Positions 34,201-44,007 of a DNA stretch of 64,000 nucleotides are shown here, piece by piece. Positions within the stretch are counted from its first letter, which is position 1. The number at the start of each line of letters is the position of its first letter. Below the pieces are notes generated by a model. That model made no database searches and was not told the DNA's origin. It worked only from the letters and a program-made list of their open reading frames with translations. The stretch is from JBGQOJ01 sp052119585 (GTDB taxonomy: Bacteria; Pseudomonadota; Alphaproteobacteria; Rhodobacterales; Rhodobacteraceae): the NCBI RefSeq assembly GCF_052119585.1, contig NZ_JBGQOJ010000004.1, forward strand, positions 150,971 through 214,970, given 5' to 3'. Position numbers and translations under genes: made by a program.

Positions 34201-35912
34201 GACATCAGATCGTCAAGCGTTACGGCGTAAAGCTCTGCCGCGCCCTCGCGGACATGGGTCAAAAGGGCGGCGTGTTCCGGCAGAAGACGCTTGATAAAGA
34301 ACCGCGCAAGATTGGTGCGCGGCCCTGTGCCACCTTCGGCTTTGGCCGCCATCAGATGGGCATGCGCGCCCAACACACGGGCATAGGCCCGCAAATAGGG
34401 AACCGCCCCCGCGAAGCGGTTGTTCAGATCGCTTTGCGCCACCAGCCACTCGGTGGTTTCGCGCAGGGTTTCGGCCGCCGACCATACCGCCGTTGCCATA
34501 TTCGGGAACTGGCCGCGCGCCGCCTCTGCCCCCGCCTCGATCTCTTCCAGAATACGGTAGGCGGCTTCACCCCCATCCATCAGCTTGCGCGCGACAAGGT
34601 CCATCGCCTGAATGCCGTTGGTGCCTTCGTAAATCGCGGTGACCCGCACATCGCGCAGATATTGCGATGCGCCCGTTTCCTCGATGAAGCCCATGCCGCC
34701 ATGCACCTGCACCCCGGTATTGGCCACATCCACGCCGACATCGGTTCCGTATGCCTTGGAAATCGGCGTCAAAAACGCGGCGCGGGCGTGCCAATCGGCG
34801 TCGCCCGTCGCACGGGCCATATCAATGGCAACCGCACAAGACAGCGCAATGGACCGCGCCGCGAAAATCTCGGACTTCATCGTGGCCAGCATGCGCCGCA
34901 CATCGGCGTGGTCGGCAATGCTGCCCGCCCCCGCAACAGGTGTTTTGCCTTGCTTGCGGTCCATCGCGTAGGCAAGCGCGTGTTGATACGCCCCTTCTGC
35001 CGCACCGATCCCCTGCACCCCGACCCCAAGCCGCGCGTTGTTCATCATTGTGAACATCGCCTTCATCCCCGCATGGGGCGCGCCGATCAGCCAGCCTTTC
35101 GCACCGTCATATTGCATCACCGCCGTCGGAGACCCGTGCAGCCCCATCTTGTGCTCCAGGCTGACAACCTTCAGCGTATTGGCGACACCGGCGTTGCCAT
35201 CGGCGTCCGGCAACCGCTTTGGCACCATGAACAGGCTGATCCCCTTGGTGCCGTCCGCCCCGTCGGGCAGGCGGGCCAGCACCAGATGGCAGACATTGTC
35301 GGTAAAGTCGTTGTCGGCCCAGCTGATGTAAATCTTTTGACCGGTGATCGCGTAGGTTCCGTCGCCGTTCGGCTCTGCCTTGGTCCGCAACGCGCCCACA
35401 TCCGATCCCGCCTGCGGTTCGGTCAGGTTCATCGTTCCGCACCATTCGCCGGAAATCAGTTTCGGGATGTATAGCTCTTTGATCTCGTCACTTGCGTGAT
35501 GTTCCAGTGCCTCTATCTGGCCCTGCGTCATCAGCGGGTTCAGCTGCAACGACAGGCAGGCCGACGACATCATCTCGTTCACCGCGGTGGTCAGCGCGAT
35601 GGGCAGGCCCATGCCGCCATGGGTGGCATCCGCGCTCATTCCGATCCATCCGCCTTCGGCAATCGCGGCATAGCCCCCGTCAAAACCCGGCGACGTGCGC
35701 ACAACGCCATTTTCCAGCACGGCGGGATACAAATCGCCGCTGCGTTGCAGGGGGGCAAGGACCTCTTCACACAGCTTGCCCGCCTCGAACAGAATCGCAT
35801 CGCGTAAATCATTGGTCGCATCTGCGAAAAGTTCGGTTGCAACAACTTGGTCGAGACCGACAATATGGTCGAAAATAAACTGAAAATCATTGATCGGAGC
35901 GCGATATGGCAT
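34197..35912 (-). CDS. Acyl-CoA dehydrogenase, long (N- and C-terminally extended) type
   Basis: 571 residues from MPYRAPINDFQFIF, preceded by GGGAGG. It has the short N-terminal AcylCoA_DH_N helix, the FAD-binding core (MNLTEPQAGSDVGALRT) and the catalytic base in AIYEGTNGIQAMDLVARK (about residue 425), then the extra C-terminal helical domain. This is the large family that includes DmdC (3-methylmercaptopropionyl-CoA dehydrogenase) as well as fatty acyl-CoA enzymes. The substrate cannot be settled. Electrons would pass to ETF and ETF-QO. It is in one unit with the MBL hydrolase. Confidence 0.9.
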   Translation of the reverse strand: MPYRAPINDFQFIFDHIVGLDQVVATELFADATNDLRDAILFEAGKLCEEVLAPLQRSGDLYPAVLENGVVRTSPGFDGGYAAIAEGGWIGMSADATHGGMGLPIALTTAVNEMMSSACLSLQLNPLMTQGQIEALEHHASDEIKELYIPKLISGEWCGTMNLTEPQAGSDVGALRTKAEPNGDGTYAITGQKIYISWADNDFTDNVCHLVLARLPDGADGTKGISLFMVPKRLPDADGNAGVANTLKVVSLEHKMGLHGSPTAVMQYDGAKGWLIGAPHAGMKAMFTMMNNARLGVGVQGIGAAEGAYQHALAYAMDRKQGKTPVAGAGSIADHADVRRMLATMKSEIFAARSIALSCAVAIDMARATGDADWHARAAFLTPISKAYGTDVGVDVANTGVQVHGGMGFIEETGASQYLRDVRVTAIYEGTNGIQAMDLVARKLMDGGEAAYRILEEIEAGAEAARGQFPNMATAVWSAAETLRETTEWLVAQSDLNNRFAGAVPYLRAYARVLGAHAHLMAAKAEGGTGPRTNLARFFIKRLLPEHAALLTHVREGAAELYAVTLDDLMS

Positions 35913-36026
35913 TTTTGCCTCCCTCAAACGCGGCTTGGCAGCGGACCAAGGCGCGGGTATGTCATTTTAATATGACCCCAACCTAGTCAATAGGCCCGCC
36001 CCTTCAACAGGAACGCAGCGTCAGAA

Positions 36027-36986
36027 ATGCAAAGCTTGCAAACACTTGCCTTGGGCACCGCGCCCACGGACATCGAAAAAGCCGCACAGATCCTGTCGGA
36101 TGGCGGGCTTGTCGCCTTTCCGACCGAAACTGTTTACGGCCTTGGCGGCGATGCACGCAACGATCTGGCGGTCGCGCGGATCTTTGACGCCAAGGGGCGG
36201 CCAAGGTTCAATCCGCTGATCATTCACCTGCCAACCCTCGGCGCCGCCAGACAATTCGCACAGTTCACCGACACAGCCGAACGGCTTGCCGCCGCATTCT
36301 GGCCCGGACCATTGACCCTTGTCCTGCCGTTGAAACAGGGCCACGGGCTATCGCCGCTTGTCACCGCCGATCTGTCGACGGTCGCCATCCGCGTGCCGGC
36401 CCATAGGGTCGCTCAGGCGGTGTTGACCGCGTTCGGCGGTCCGGTCGCAGCTCCTTCGGCCAACCTTTCCGGCAAGATCAGCCCGACCAGCGCCGCGCAT
36501 GTCGCAGCAGGCCTGACGGGGCGCATCGATGCCATCGTTGATGGCGGCGATTGTGCGGTGGGGCTGGAATCCACAATCATCGGGCTGGATGGCGCGCCGA
36601 CGCTGTTGCGCGCCGGTGGCGTTCCGGCAGAGGCGATAGAGGCCTGCCTTGGCCATACATTGCAGCGCGGCGGTGACGGCCCGAAACCCAATGCCCCGGG
36701 ACAGCTTGCCTCGCATTACGCGCCGGGTGCCAAGGTGCGCCTGAATGCGTCGGGAAAAGAAAAGGGCGAGGTTCTGCTTGGCTTTGGCCCCTGCGAAGGT
36801 GCGGACCTGAACCTATCGCCTGCGGGTGATCTGGTAGAGGCGGCGGCGAACCTGTTCGGCCACCTTCACCGGCTGGATGCGCTGAACGCGGACACCATCG
36901 CGGTTTCGCCCATTCCCGAGACCGGCCTTGGCCGTGCGATCAACGACAGACTGCGACGCGCAGCGGCCCCCAGACCCTGCCCTTAG
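36027..36986 (+). CDS. tsaC: L-threonylcarbamoyladenylate synthase
   Basis: 319 residues, the long Sua5 type. It makes threonylcarbamoyl-AMP for the t6A modification of tRNA. The YrdC domain (about 1-205) shows GGLVAFPTETVYGLGGDA, KGRPRFNPLIIHL and APSANLSGKISPTSA. The linker and C-terminal Sua5 domain follow (APGQLASHYAPGAKV). It converges on yqgE with a TTAG overlap. Confidence 0.95.
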   Translation: MQSLQTLALGTAPTDIEKAAQILSDGGLVAFPTETVYGLGGDARNDLAVARIFDAKGRPRFNPLIIHLPTLGAARQFAQFTDTAERLAAAFWPGPLTLVLPLKQGHGLSPLVTADLSTVAIRVPAHRVAQAVLTAFGGPVAAPSANLSGKISPTSAAHVAAGLTGRIDAIVDGGDCAVGLESTIIGLDGAPTLLRAGGVPAEAIEACLGHTLQRGGDGPKPNAPGQLASHYAPGAKVRLNASGKEKGEVLLGFGPCEGADLNLSPAGDLVEAAANLFGHLHRLDALNADTIAVSPIPETGLGRAINDRLRRAAAPRPCP

Positions 36987-37558
36987 GCATGGCCCGCCGA
37001 AGGCGAAAGCGTCAGCGGATCGACCCCCAGAGATTTCAGCGCCGCGCCCCACTTGGACCCGCTATCCCTGGCAAAAACGATTTCGGGACTGGCGTCACAG
37101 GTCAGCCAGCCGTTGCGCTGGATTTCACCCTCTAGCTGCCCGGGGCCCCAACCACTGTATCCCAGCGCCATCAAGGACGACTCAGGCCCGGCCCCGCGTG
37201 CGATATCCTGCAGAATATCCAGTGTTGCGGTCATCCCGAACCGGTCATCCACCTTCATCGTCGACCGATTGGCGGCATAATCAGAGGTATGCAGCACAAA
37301 TCCCCTGCCGTGTTCGACGGGACCACCAAAGTATATTTGCGTTCCTTTTGCCCCGTCACCAGCGGGAATCTTCAGCTGTTTCAACAAATCTTCGAATTTC
37401 AGGTCAAGCGATGGCTTGTTGATGATCAACCCCATCCCGCCTTCAGGCGAATGGGCGCACATATAGATCACGCTGTGCTCAAACCGCTGATCCCCCATGC
37501 CAGGCATGGCGATCAACAGCTTTCCAGAGAAATCGCCGGTTTCTGTCTTTGTGCTCAT
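36983..37558 (-). CDS. YqgE/AlgH family protein (UPF0301)
   Basis: 191 residues from MSTKTETGDFSGKLLIAMPGM. UPF0301 hallmarks: LIAMPGMGDQRFEHSVIYMCAHSPEGGMGLIIN, then IYFGGPVEHGRGFVLH and GYSGWGPGQLEGEIQRNGWL. The function is uncertain; the name AlgH reflects an alginate regulation link in Pseudomonas. It is divergent from the DsbD-N gene. Confidence 0.93.
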   Translation of the reverse strand: MSTKTETGDFSGKLLIAMPGMGDQRFEHSVIYMCAHSPEGGMGLIINKPSLDLKFEDLLKQLKIPAGDGAKGTQIYFGGPVEHGRGFVLHTSDYAANRSTMKVDDRFGMTATLDILQDIARGAGPESSLMALGYSGWGPGQLEGEIQRNGWLTCDASPEIVFARDSGSKWGAALKSLGVDPLTLSPSAGHA

Positions 37559-37672
37559 GCGGTCAACAAGACCAAGGAGAGGCGCAAGACGCAAGGGGAA
37601 GAAACAAGAGTTGTCACAGATGTCGCCCAAATGTGATTTCTCATTGGCGAAGCTGTGCCTATTGTCGGCGCA

Positions 37673-38503
37673 ATGAACACAAAGTTTATCACATCCTGCG
37701 CCCTTGCCGCGTCCCTGTTTTTGGCTAGCCATGCACCCGCACTGGCCAAGTCCGGCGTTCTGGTCATTGATGACGTCGTTTCGGTGCGTATCCTGAACGG
37801 CTGGCGCACGGACCGCGGCACCCATATGGCCGCGATCGAGGTGCGGTTGGCGGATGGCTGGAAAACCTATTGGCGGGCGCCCGGCGACGGGGGCATTCCC
37901 CCGCGGTTCAACTGGTCCGGGTCCACCAATCTGGCCAATGTGGACCTTCACTGGCCGCGCCCCGACGCGTTTCATCTCAACGGAATGCTCAGCATCGGTT
38001 ATCATGACGCGGTCATCATCCCGATAGAGCTGTCGCCCGCGACAAAAGGGCAACCGATCTCCGTCAGCGGCGAAATCGACATGGGCGTGTGCGATGATAT
38101 CTGCGTTCCGGTTACGGTTCATGTCACAGCCGAACTGCCTGCGGACCAAACCACCACCGATCCCGCGATCCTTGGCGCGCTAAAGCTTGCCCCCGCAAAC
38201 GCCAAGGCAGGCGGCGTGACCTCTGCCACCTGCGCCGTTTCCCCCATTTCGGATGGTATGCGGGTCACCGCGACAATCGACATGCCCGCCCTTGATGGCG
38301 AAGAAATCGCGGTATTCGAGCTTGCAGGCCAACAGGTCTGGATCGACGAGGCCAAGACGACGCGGGCAGGTCGACACCTTACGGCAACCACAGATGTCGT
38401 GCCCTCGGCGTCGGGGCCGTTCCTGCTCAACCGCTCTGATCTGCGGATCACGGTTCTTGGTAAAACGCGGGCCGTGGATATTCGCGGCTGTCCGGCGGGC
38501 TAA
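37673..38503 (+). CDS. Periplasmic DsbD N-terminal domain protein
   Basis: 276 residues with a signal peptide (KFITSCALAASLFLASHAPALA, cleavage near residue 24). It has the DsbD alpha-domain type immunoglobulin-like fold only: GWKTYWRAPGDGGIPPRFNW, then GEIDMGVCDDICVPV with the two cysteines that exchange electrons, and a C-terminal beta part. The membrane and thioredoxin domains of DsbD are absent, as is usual for this stand-alone group. It is probably in periplasmic thiol transfer. Its stop shares CTAA with the RND gene. Confidence 0.85.
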   Translation: MNTKFITSCALAASLFLASHAPALAKSGVLVIDDVVSVRILNGWRTDRGTHMAAIEVRLADGWKTYWRAPGDGGIPPRFNWSGSTNLANVDLHWPRPDAFHLNGMLSIGYHDAVIIPIELSPATKGQPISVSGEIDMGVCDDICVPVTVHVTAELPADQTTTDPAILGALKLAPANAKAGGVTSATCAVSPISDGMRVTATIDMPALDGEEIAVFELAGQQVWIDEAKTTRAGRHLTATTDVVPSASGPFLLNRSDLRITVLGKTRAVDIRGCPAG

Positions 38504-41500
38504 ACCGGCGGGCGCGTCGCGCGGGTTATCATCGCCCCGACACCGTAGCTGACAAGCGCCAGGATCGCGGTTCCCACAACGAACAGCCCAAAGGCGACCG
38601 GCATGACCGGCGCCGCAGCCAAGCCCGGAACCAACACCGACAAGAATGCGGGCAATGACGCATAGACAATCGCATGCCCCAGCGTTGCGGCAAAAACCGC
38701 CGCCACCCCAAGGCCAAGACCCATGGCGGACAAACCGACAACCCGCCCCCGTTTTGGCGCGCCGAACGCACGGCGGGCAGAGACAACCTGTTTGGCAACA
38801 TCGCCCTGCATCGCCAAAAGCGCCGGAACCACCAACAGCACCAGCACCATGCCGAACCCAAGGCCGTAAACCAGGGTCACGACGGTCGGCTTGAGGAACT
38901 GCGCCTGCGACGAGGTTTCGTACAACAACGGCGCCAGACCAAGAACGGTGGTCAACGTCGTTAGCAGAACAGGGCGCAAACGGTCTGATACACCGTCGAT
39001 AATCGCCGGAATCATCCCGCGATCCTGCGCGTATTCGTCGATTGTGCCCACCAGAACGATAGAGTCGTTGATGATAATGCCCGTCATCCCGATCATGCCC
39101 ACAACGGAAAACAGCGATACCGGAATATCCCAGGCCATATGGCCATAAACGGTGCCGACCAACCCGAACGGGATAATCGCCATGACCACAACGGGCCGCG
39201 TCCAGCTGGAGAAAATCCATGCCAGCGTCAGGTAAATTCCGATCAGGCACAGACCGAAGCCAAGGGAGGCGTCGGTCAGGAACGCGTTCTCCTGCTCTGA
39301 CAGTCCGGCCAATTTATAGGCAACGCCAAAATTGCTGGCGATGTCCGGCAGGATCACCTGCTCCAGCCGGGTCATGATCTCTGTCGCGCGGGCGGGATCG
39401 TCCTCGGACACATCGCCGGTGACAGAGACAAGCCGCAGACCGTTTTCCCGTTGCACCGTTGAAAACCCGGATCGCGTTTCGACCGTCACGATATCGGCAA
39501 GCGGCACATATTGGCCCGCCGTCGTCCGCATCATTGTCCGGTCAAGAAAGTCCGCCGTCAGTTCGTCCTTTGGCAGTTCAACGCGGATCGCGGCAGATCT
39601 TGCGCCATCGGGATAGGTGGCTGCCTCGATCCCGCTAAGACGGTTCCGCAAAACACGGCCCAGCCCGTCGATGGTAAACCCAAGCGCCTGTCCCTGTTGC
39701 GTCAGGTCCAGAATCAGTTCCGATTTATCGTAGGCCAGACTGTCCTCCAGCCCCGAAACCTCGCCGAATTGCGCCATGGCCGTTTTCAACGCCTCGGCGG
39801 CGGCTTTCAGCGTTTCGGCGTCTGCCCCGTAAAACTCAACGTTCAGCGCATCGCCGCCGGGGCCGGACCTGAACCCCCGGAAACTGACCTCCTCGGCCAG
39901 GGGATGGTTGACCACACTCTCTTGCAGATCGGACACAAAGGTTGATGATGAATAGGGGCGCAGATCGGCCTCGATCAACTCGACCGCGATAGACCCCAGC
40001 AATTCGGCGTCCTTGTTCTCGGCGCTTGCCAGCGCGCGCCCGGTGTTGCCGCCAACCTGCGCCAGCACATAGACCAACGGATTGACGCCATACTCTGCCT
40101 CGTATCTCGCCCCCAGCGCCTCGGTTGCCCGCTGCATCTCGTGCATCATCGCCAGAGTATCGGCGCGGGTGGCCCCCGGTGCCATCGAGAAGTTCCCCGA
40201 GACAGAGCTTTCCTCTGGCGAGTTGAAGAACCGCCACTGGACATCGCCGCTGATAAAGGCCGACACCTGCATCGCGAGCAGCAGGATCGCGGCTGCGAAA
40301 ACCGGATAGCGCGCCCGCACGATCACCGCCATCACCTTGCGGAACACCCCGTCCCGGAACCAGCCAAAGCCCTTGTTCACCTGACGGCTTGGCCAGTCAT
40401 ACCAATGTTCTTTGGTCGAATGGGTCAACGCGTGTGACAGATGGTTCGGCAGGATCAAAAAACATTCGACCAACGACGCGATCAGCACCACGATCACGGT
40501 GAACGGAATATCCGCGATCAGGCTGCCGAACCGCCCGCCAACCGCGACCAGACCGAAAAAGGCGATCACGGTCGTTATGGTCGAGGAAAACACAGGGGCC
40601 GCCATGCGCCGCGCCGCGTTTTCGGCGGCCTGCACAGCGCCTTCTTTTAGCCGCCTGAACCGGAAATCGGCATGTTCGCCCACCACGATCGCATCATCCA
40701 CGACGATGCCAAGCGTGATGATCAGCGCGAACAAAGAGATCATGTTCAGCGTCAGCCCCGCCAGATACATGATCGCAATCGCGGTCAGCATGGCCACGGG
40801 AATACCTGCGGCGACCCAGAACGCAATCCGCGCATTCAGGAACAAAAACAGCAGCATAACCACCAGACCAAGCCCCATTAGCCCGTTGTCCAACAGGATA
40901 TTCAGGCGGCCGGTGATCTGTTCGGCACGGGTGCGGATCAGATCGACGCGAACCCCTGCGGGCAGCGTTTCCAGCAAATCCCGCGCGACCGTTTCGACCT
41001 GCCGCTGAATGTCAATCGCATCCCCCTTGTCAGACCGGTCAACCCGTATGGAAATCGCCGGATCGGTCCCGACGAAATAGGCCGCGTCCCGGTCGACCCC
41101 CATGATCTGGATACGTGCCAGTTCGCCCACGGTCAGTGTCGATCCATCCGCATTGGATCGCAGAACGATGCCGGCAATGTCGCTGGCGCTGCGCTTGGCG
41201 ATGCCTGTCCGCACGCGGGCCGCACCACCGCCCAGATCACCGGCGGGATCGGCCGCCGCCTGTTCGGCGATGGCGGCAGAAATCTCTGCCATGCTGATGT
41301 CGTTCTTTATCAACGCGGCAGAGGGAACTTCGATGATCGTCTCGGGCGACGCCACCCCGCGAATGGTCGTCCTTGTGACACCCGCCGCAAAAAGCCGCGT
41401 CACGAATTCATCGGCAAACCGCCCCAGCTGATCCACGCCAACGGGTCCGGTAATGACCACATCGGTCACACGGTCGCGCCAGTTGCCGCGCCGGACGTTG

Positions 41501-41901
41501 GCGTCTTCGGCGTCCTCGGGCAAGTTGGAAATGGCATCGACAACGGTCTGCACATCGGTCGCCGCGCGCGCCATGTCCCAGCCCGGTTCGAACTCCAGCG
41601 TAATCCGCGCACTGCCCTCGCTTGACCGGCTGCTGGAGCTTTCGACGCCTTCAACCCCCAAAAGAGCCGGCTCCATCAGCTGTGCGATCGCGGTGTCGAC
41701 ATCCTCGGCGCCCGCGCCCTTCCAAGCGACGGACACGGTGATATTGTCGATCACCACATCGGGAAAATATTGCGCGCGCATCCGCGGGAACGCCAAAAGC
41801 CCCGCCGCAATCAGGATCACCAAAAGCAGGTTCGCCGCCGTGCTGTGCCGGGTAAAATAGGACAGCAAGCCCTGCGCCGCCGGGGGAACCTCGCGCGCCA
41901 T
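38500..41901 (-). CDS. RND efflux transporter permease (AcrB/HAE family)
   Basis: 1133 residues. Twelve membrane spans in the RND order: one near the N-terminus (STAANLLLVILIAAGLLAF), six after a large periplasmic domain (including LGLVVMLLFLFLNAR and LGIVVDDAIVVGEHADFRF with the proton-relay Asp pair), then a second periplasmic domain and the last five spans (GMIGMTGIIINDSIVLVGT). It starts close to the adaptor end (three-base gap). It pumps hydrophobic compounds or drugs; the substrate is not known. Confidence 0.93.
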   Translation of the reverse strand: MAREVPPAAQGLLSYFTRHSTAANLLLVILIAAGLLAFPRMRAQYFPDVVIDNITVSVAWKGAGAEDVDTAIAQLMEPALLGVEGVESSSSRSSEGSARITLEFEPGWDMARAATDVQTVVDAISNLPEDAEDANVRRGNWRDRVTDVVITGPVGVDQLGRFADEFVTRLFAAGVTRTTIRGVASPETIIEVPSAALIKNDISMAEISAAIAEQAAADPAGDLGGGAARVRTGIAKRSASDIAGIVLRSNADGSTLTVGELARIQIMGVDRDAAYFVGTDPAISIRVDRSDKGDAIDIQRQVETVARDLLETLPAGVRVDLIRTRAEQITGRLNILLDNGLMGLGLVVMLLFLFLNARIAFWVAAGIPVAMLTAIAIMYLAGLTLNMISLFALIITLGIVVDDAIVVGEHADFRFRRLKEGAVQAAENAARRMAAPVFSSTITTVIAFFGLVAVGGRFGSLIADIPFTVIVVLIASLVECFLILPNHLSHALTHSTKEHWYDWPSRQVNKGFGWFRDGVFRKVMAVIVRARYPVFAAAILLLAMQVSAFISGDVQWRFFNSPEESSVSGNFSMAPGATRADTLAMMHEMQRATEALGARYEAEYGVNPLVYVLAQVGGNTGRALASAENKDAELLGSIAVELIEADLRPYSSSTFVSDLQESVVNHPLAEEVSFRGFRSGPGGDALNVEFYGADAETLKAAAEALKTAMAQFGEVSGLEDSLAYDKSELILDLTQQGQALGFTIDGLGRVLRNRLSGIEAATYPDGARSAAIRVELPKDELTADFLDRTMMRTTAGQYVPLADIVTVETRSGFSTVQRENGLRLVSVTGDVSEDDPARATEIMTRLEQVILPDIASNFGVAYKLAGLSEQENAFLTDASLGFGLCLIGIYLTLAWIFSSWTRPVVVMAIIPFGLVGTVYGHMAWDIPVSLFSVVGMIGMTGIIINDSIVLVGTIDEYAQDRGMIPAIIDGVSDRLRPVLLTTLTTVLGLAPLLYETSSQAQFLKPTVVTLVYGLGFGMVLVLLVVPALLAMQGDVAKQVVSARRAFGAPKRGRVVGLSAMGLGLGVAAVFAATLGHAIVYASLPAFLSVLVPGLAAAPVMPVAFGLFVVGTAILALVSYGVGAMITRATRPPV

Positions 41902-41904
41902 GGG

Positions 41905-43362
41905 TTAGCCCCCCATCCGCGATTCAATCCGCTCGATTGTCTTGAGCGGCACCATGTCCTTGGCCAATTGCGCCAGAACGCGGTCCTTCGCCTCTTTCGG
42001 CATCTGGGTGTTCGCCTCGACAAAGGCGACCAGTCTGGCCCGCCGCTCTGTACTCAATTGCAGCATTGCGGGTGCTTCGGGTGCAACGGCCGCCTCTGGC
42101 ACGATGGCCCGCACCTTGATCCCCGCCCCCAGTAGCGGCGATCGCTCTGCCACCACGCGCTGACCCGTCAAGTCAGCCGCGCGCACGATAATGCTGTCGG
42201 CCTGACGCCGGATCACGGCAACCTGTGCGACAGACAGACGGTCATCGTCCCCGACAACAAGCACGGTTGCGTCGGTATCCACAGCACTTGCGGGCAGAAC
42301 GACAACATCTTCCAGCTTGGGCTCGTTTATACGCACCGTCACGAAATCGCCGGGCCGGAACCCTTTGGGCCCATCAAGACGTGCAAAAATCAGACGTCCG
42401 GTCTGGCCCGTTCCAACAGCCGCGCTCTCGCGCGATATGACACCCTTGCTGGTCAGGTCGGCCCCCAGCACGTCCAGAGCCACCTCTATTTCTGCCCGGA
42501 TCAATGCGCCATTCGCGTCCAGCAACCGCGCATATTGCGAGGTTGAAATCCGGAACGAGACCTCGAGCAGATCTGGCGCGATCAGTTGGGCAACGCGTTC
42601 GTTTGCTGTGACGATACCGCCTTCGACAACCGCCACTTCCCCCAATGTTCCGGTGAACCCTGCGAAAATCTCTGTGTCGGCCAGCCTGCGTTTCGCCTCT
42701 GCCAGCGCAATTCTGCGCCGGTCCAATCCGGTGTTTGCCTGATCCAGACGCGCCTCGGCCTGCGCCTCGGCCTGCCGGCGCGACAGCACGGATTGGTTCG
42801 CGGCAGCGGCGGCAAGGGCCGCGGTTTCAACGGTCGCATCCGTGCCGACACCGCGGGTTTGCAGGGCCTTCTGACGGTCCAGCGCCTGCACCCGTAAATC
42901 GGCCTGCGCCATCGCCAAGGCGGTTTCGTCTTTTGCCAGCTCCAACCCCCGGACCGCATCACGCAATTCGGCCTCGGCCTCCTGCAAATCAGCCTGTGCC
43001 GTATCCAGCGCGGATTGGGCATCAGCGGGATCAATGCGCAACAGCAACTGCCCCTGCTGAACGGTGCCGCCATTTTCGAACCCGTCGGCAAGGGCCACAA
43101 TCCGCCCCGCCGCCGTCGCCCGTATGTCCAATGTGCGACGGCTCAGCACTTCGCCAAAGGCGGTCAGAACCGGGGTGACCTCTGTCGGGGTCATGGTGAC
43201 CACATTGACCGAAAACACCCGCTCCCGCGCAGGGCGGGCGGTTTGCTCTTTCGACCAACGCGCGTCCAGTGCGGAATAGACAGACTGTCCCGCCCAGGCG
43301 AGCAGACCAAAGGTCAGCGACATCAAAAACAGCCCGACAAGCGAGCGCCGCAAAAACCGCAT
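41905..43362 (-). CDS. RND efflux periplasmic adaptor (membrane fusion protein)
   Basis: 485 residues. One N-terminal membrane anchor (FLMSLTFGLLAWAGQSVYSAL), a lipoyl/barrel-sandwich part (RATAAGRIVALADGFENGGTVQQGQLLLRID), a long coiled-coil hairpin (about 120-215), a beta barrel and a C-terminal membrane-proximal domain. It bridges the permease and an outer-membrane channel, which is not encoded nearby. It is the first gene of the pair. Confidence 0.9.
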   Translation of the reverse strand: MRFLRRSLVGLFLMSLTFGLLAWAGQSVYSALDARWSKEQTARPARERVFSVNVVTMTPTEVTPVLTAFGEVLSRRTLDIRATAAGRIVALADGFENGGTVQQGQLLLRIDPADAQSALDTAQADLQEAEAELRDAVRGLELAKDETALAMAQADLRVQALDRQKALQTRGVGTDATVETAALAAAAANQSVLSRRQAEAQAEARLDQANTGLDRRRIALAEAKRRLADTEIFAGFTGTLGEVAVVEGGIVTANERVAQLIAPDLLEVSFRISTSQYARLLDANGALIRAEIEVALDVLGADLTSKGVISRESAAVGTGQTGRLIFARLDGPKGFRPGDFVTVRINEPKLEDVVVLPASAVDTDATVLVVGDDDRLSVAQVAVIRRQADSIIVRAADLTGQRVVAERSPLLGAGIKVRAIVPEAAVAPEAPAMLQLSTERRARLVAFVEANTQMPKEAKDRVLAQLAKDMVPLKTIERIESRMGG

Positions 43363-43464
43363 CTGCGATCCTTCTTGTTATTTCATCGACATGAATCTTC
43401 TGACAGTAAACCTAGCCTGACAACAGGAAACGGCCACAACACAACCCTGTTACGCGCCCGGCGC

Positions 43465-44007
43465 CTATTTCCGTCGCTTATGCTCGTCCAGACGGGGAAA
43501 TATTTCGACAAAGTTGCAAGGTCGGTGCCGGTAATCCAGTTGCAGCGACAAGATATCATCCCATGCGTCACGGCAAGCACCCGGACTGCCCGGCAACGCG
43601 AACAGATAGGTGCCGTTGGCCACGCCGCCTGTTGCACGGCTTTGCACGGCAGAGGTTCCGATTTTTTGCATGGACACGATGGTGAACACCGTCCCGAACG
43701 CATCCATCTCTTTTTCGTAGACATCGCGGTGCGCCTCGACGGTCACATCCCGCCCCGTCAGCCCCGTCCCCCCCGTCGAGATCACAACGTCGATCCCGGG
43801 GTCGCCACACCAACGACGCAACTGATCCGCGATCTCGGCCCGCTCGTCGCGCAGGATCATCCGGTCGGCAAGGATATGCCCCGCGCCGGTGATCCGGTCG
43901 ACAAGCGTCTGACCGGATTTATCCTCGTCCAAAGTGCGCGTGTCCGATACCGTCAGAACCGCGATGCGCACCGGCAGGAATTCTTTGCTTTCGTCAATCC
44001 GGCTCAT
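43465..44007 (-). CDS. moaB: Molybdenum cofactor biosynthesis protein B
   Basis: 180 residues. MogA/MoaB fold. It adenylates molybdopterin or acts close to that step. Signature parts are AVLTVSDTRTLDEDKSGQTL, ISTGGTGLTGRDVTVEA (substrate loop) and ALPGSPGACRDAWDDIL. It overlaps the uracil-DNA glycosylase end by four bases. The other cofactor genes in the window are at 27-31 kb and 54 kb. Confidence 0.93.
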   Translation of the reverse strand: MSRIDESKEFLPVRIAVLTVSDTRTLDEDKSGQTLVDRITGAGHILADRMILRDERAEIADQLRRWCGDPGIDVVISTGGTGLTGRDVTVEAHRDVYEKEMDAFGTVFTIVSMQKIGTSAVQSRATGGVANGTYLFALPGSPGACRDAWDDILSLQLDYRHRPCNFVEIFPRLDEHKRRK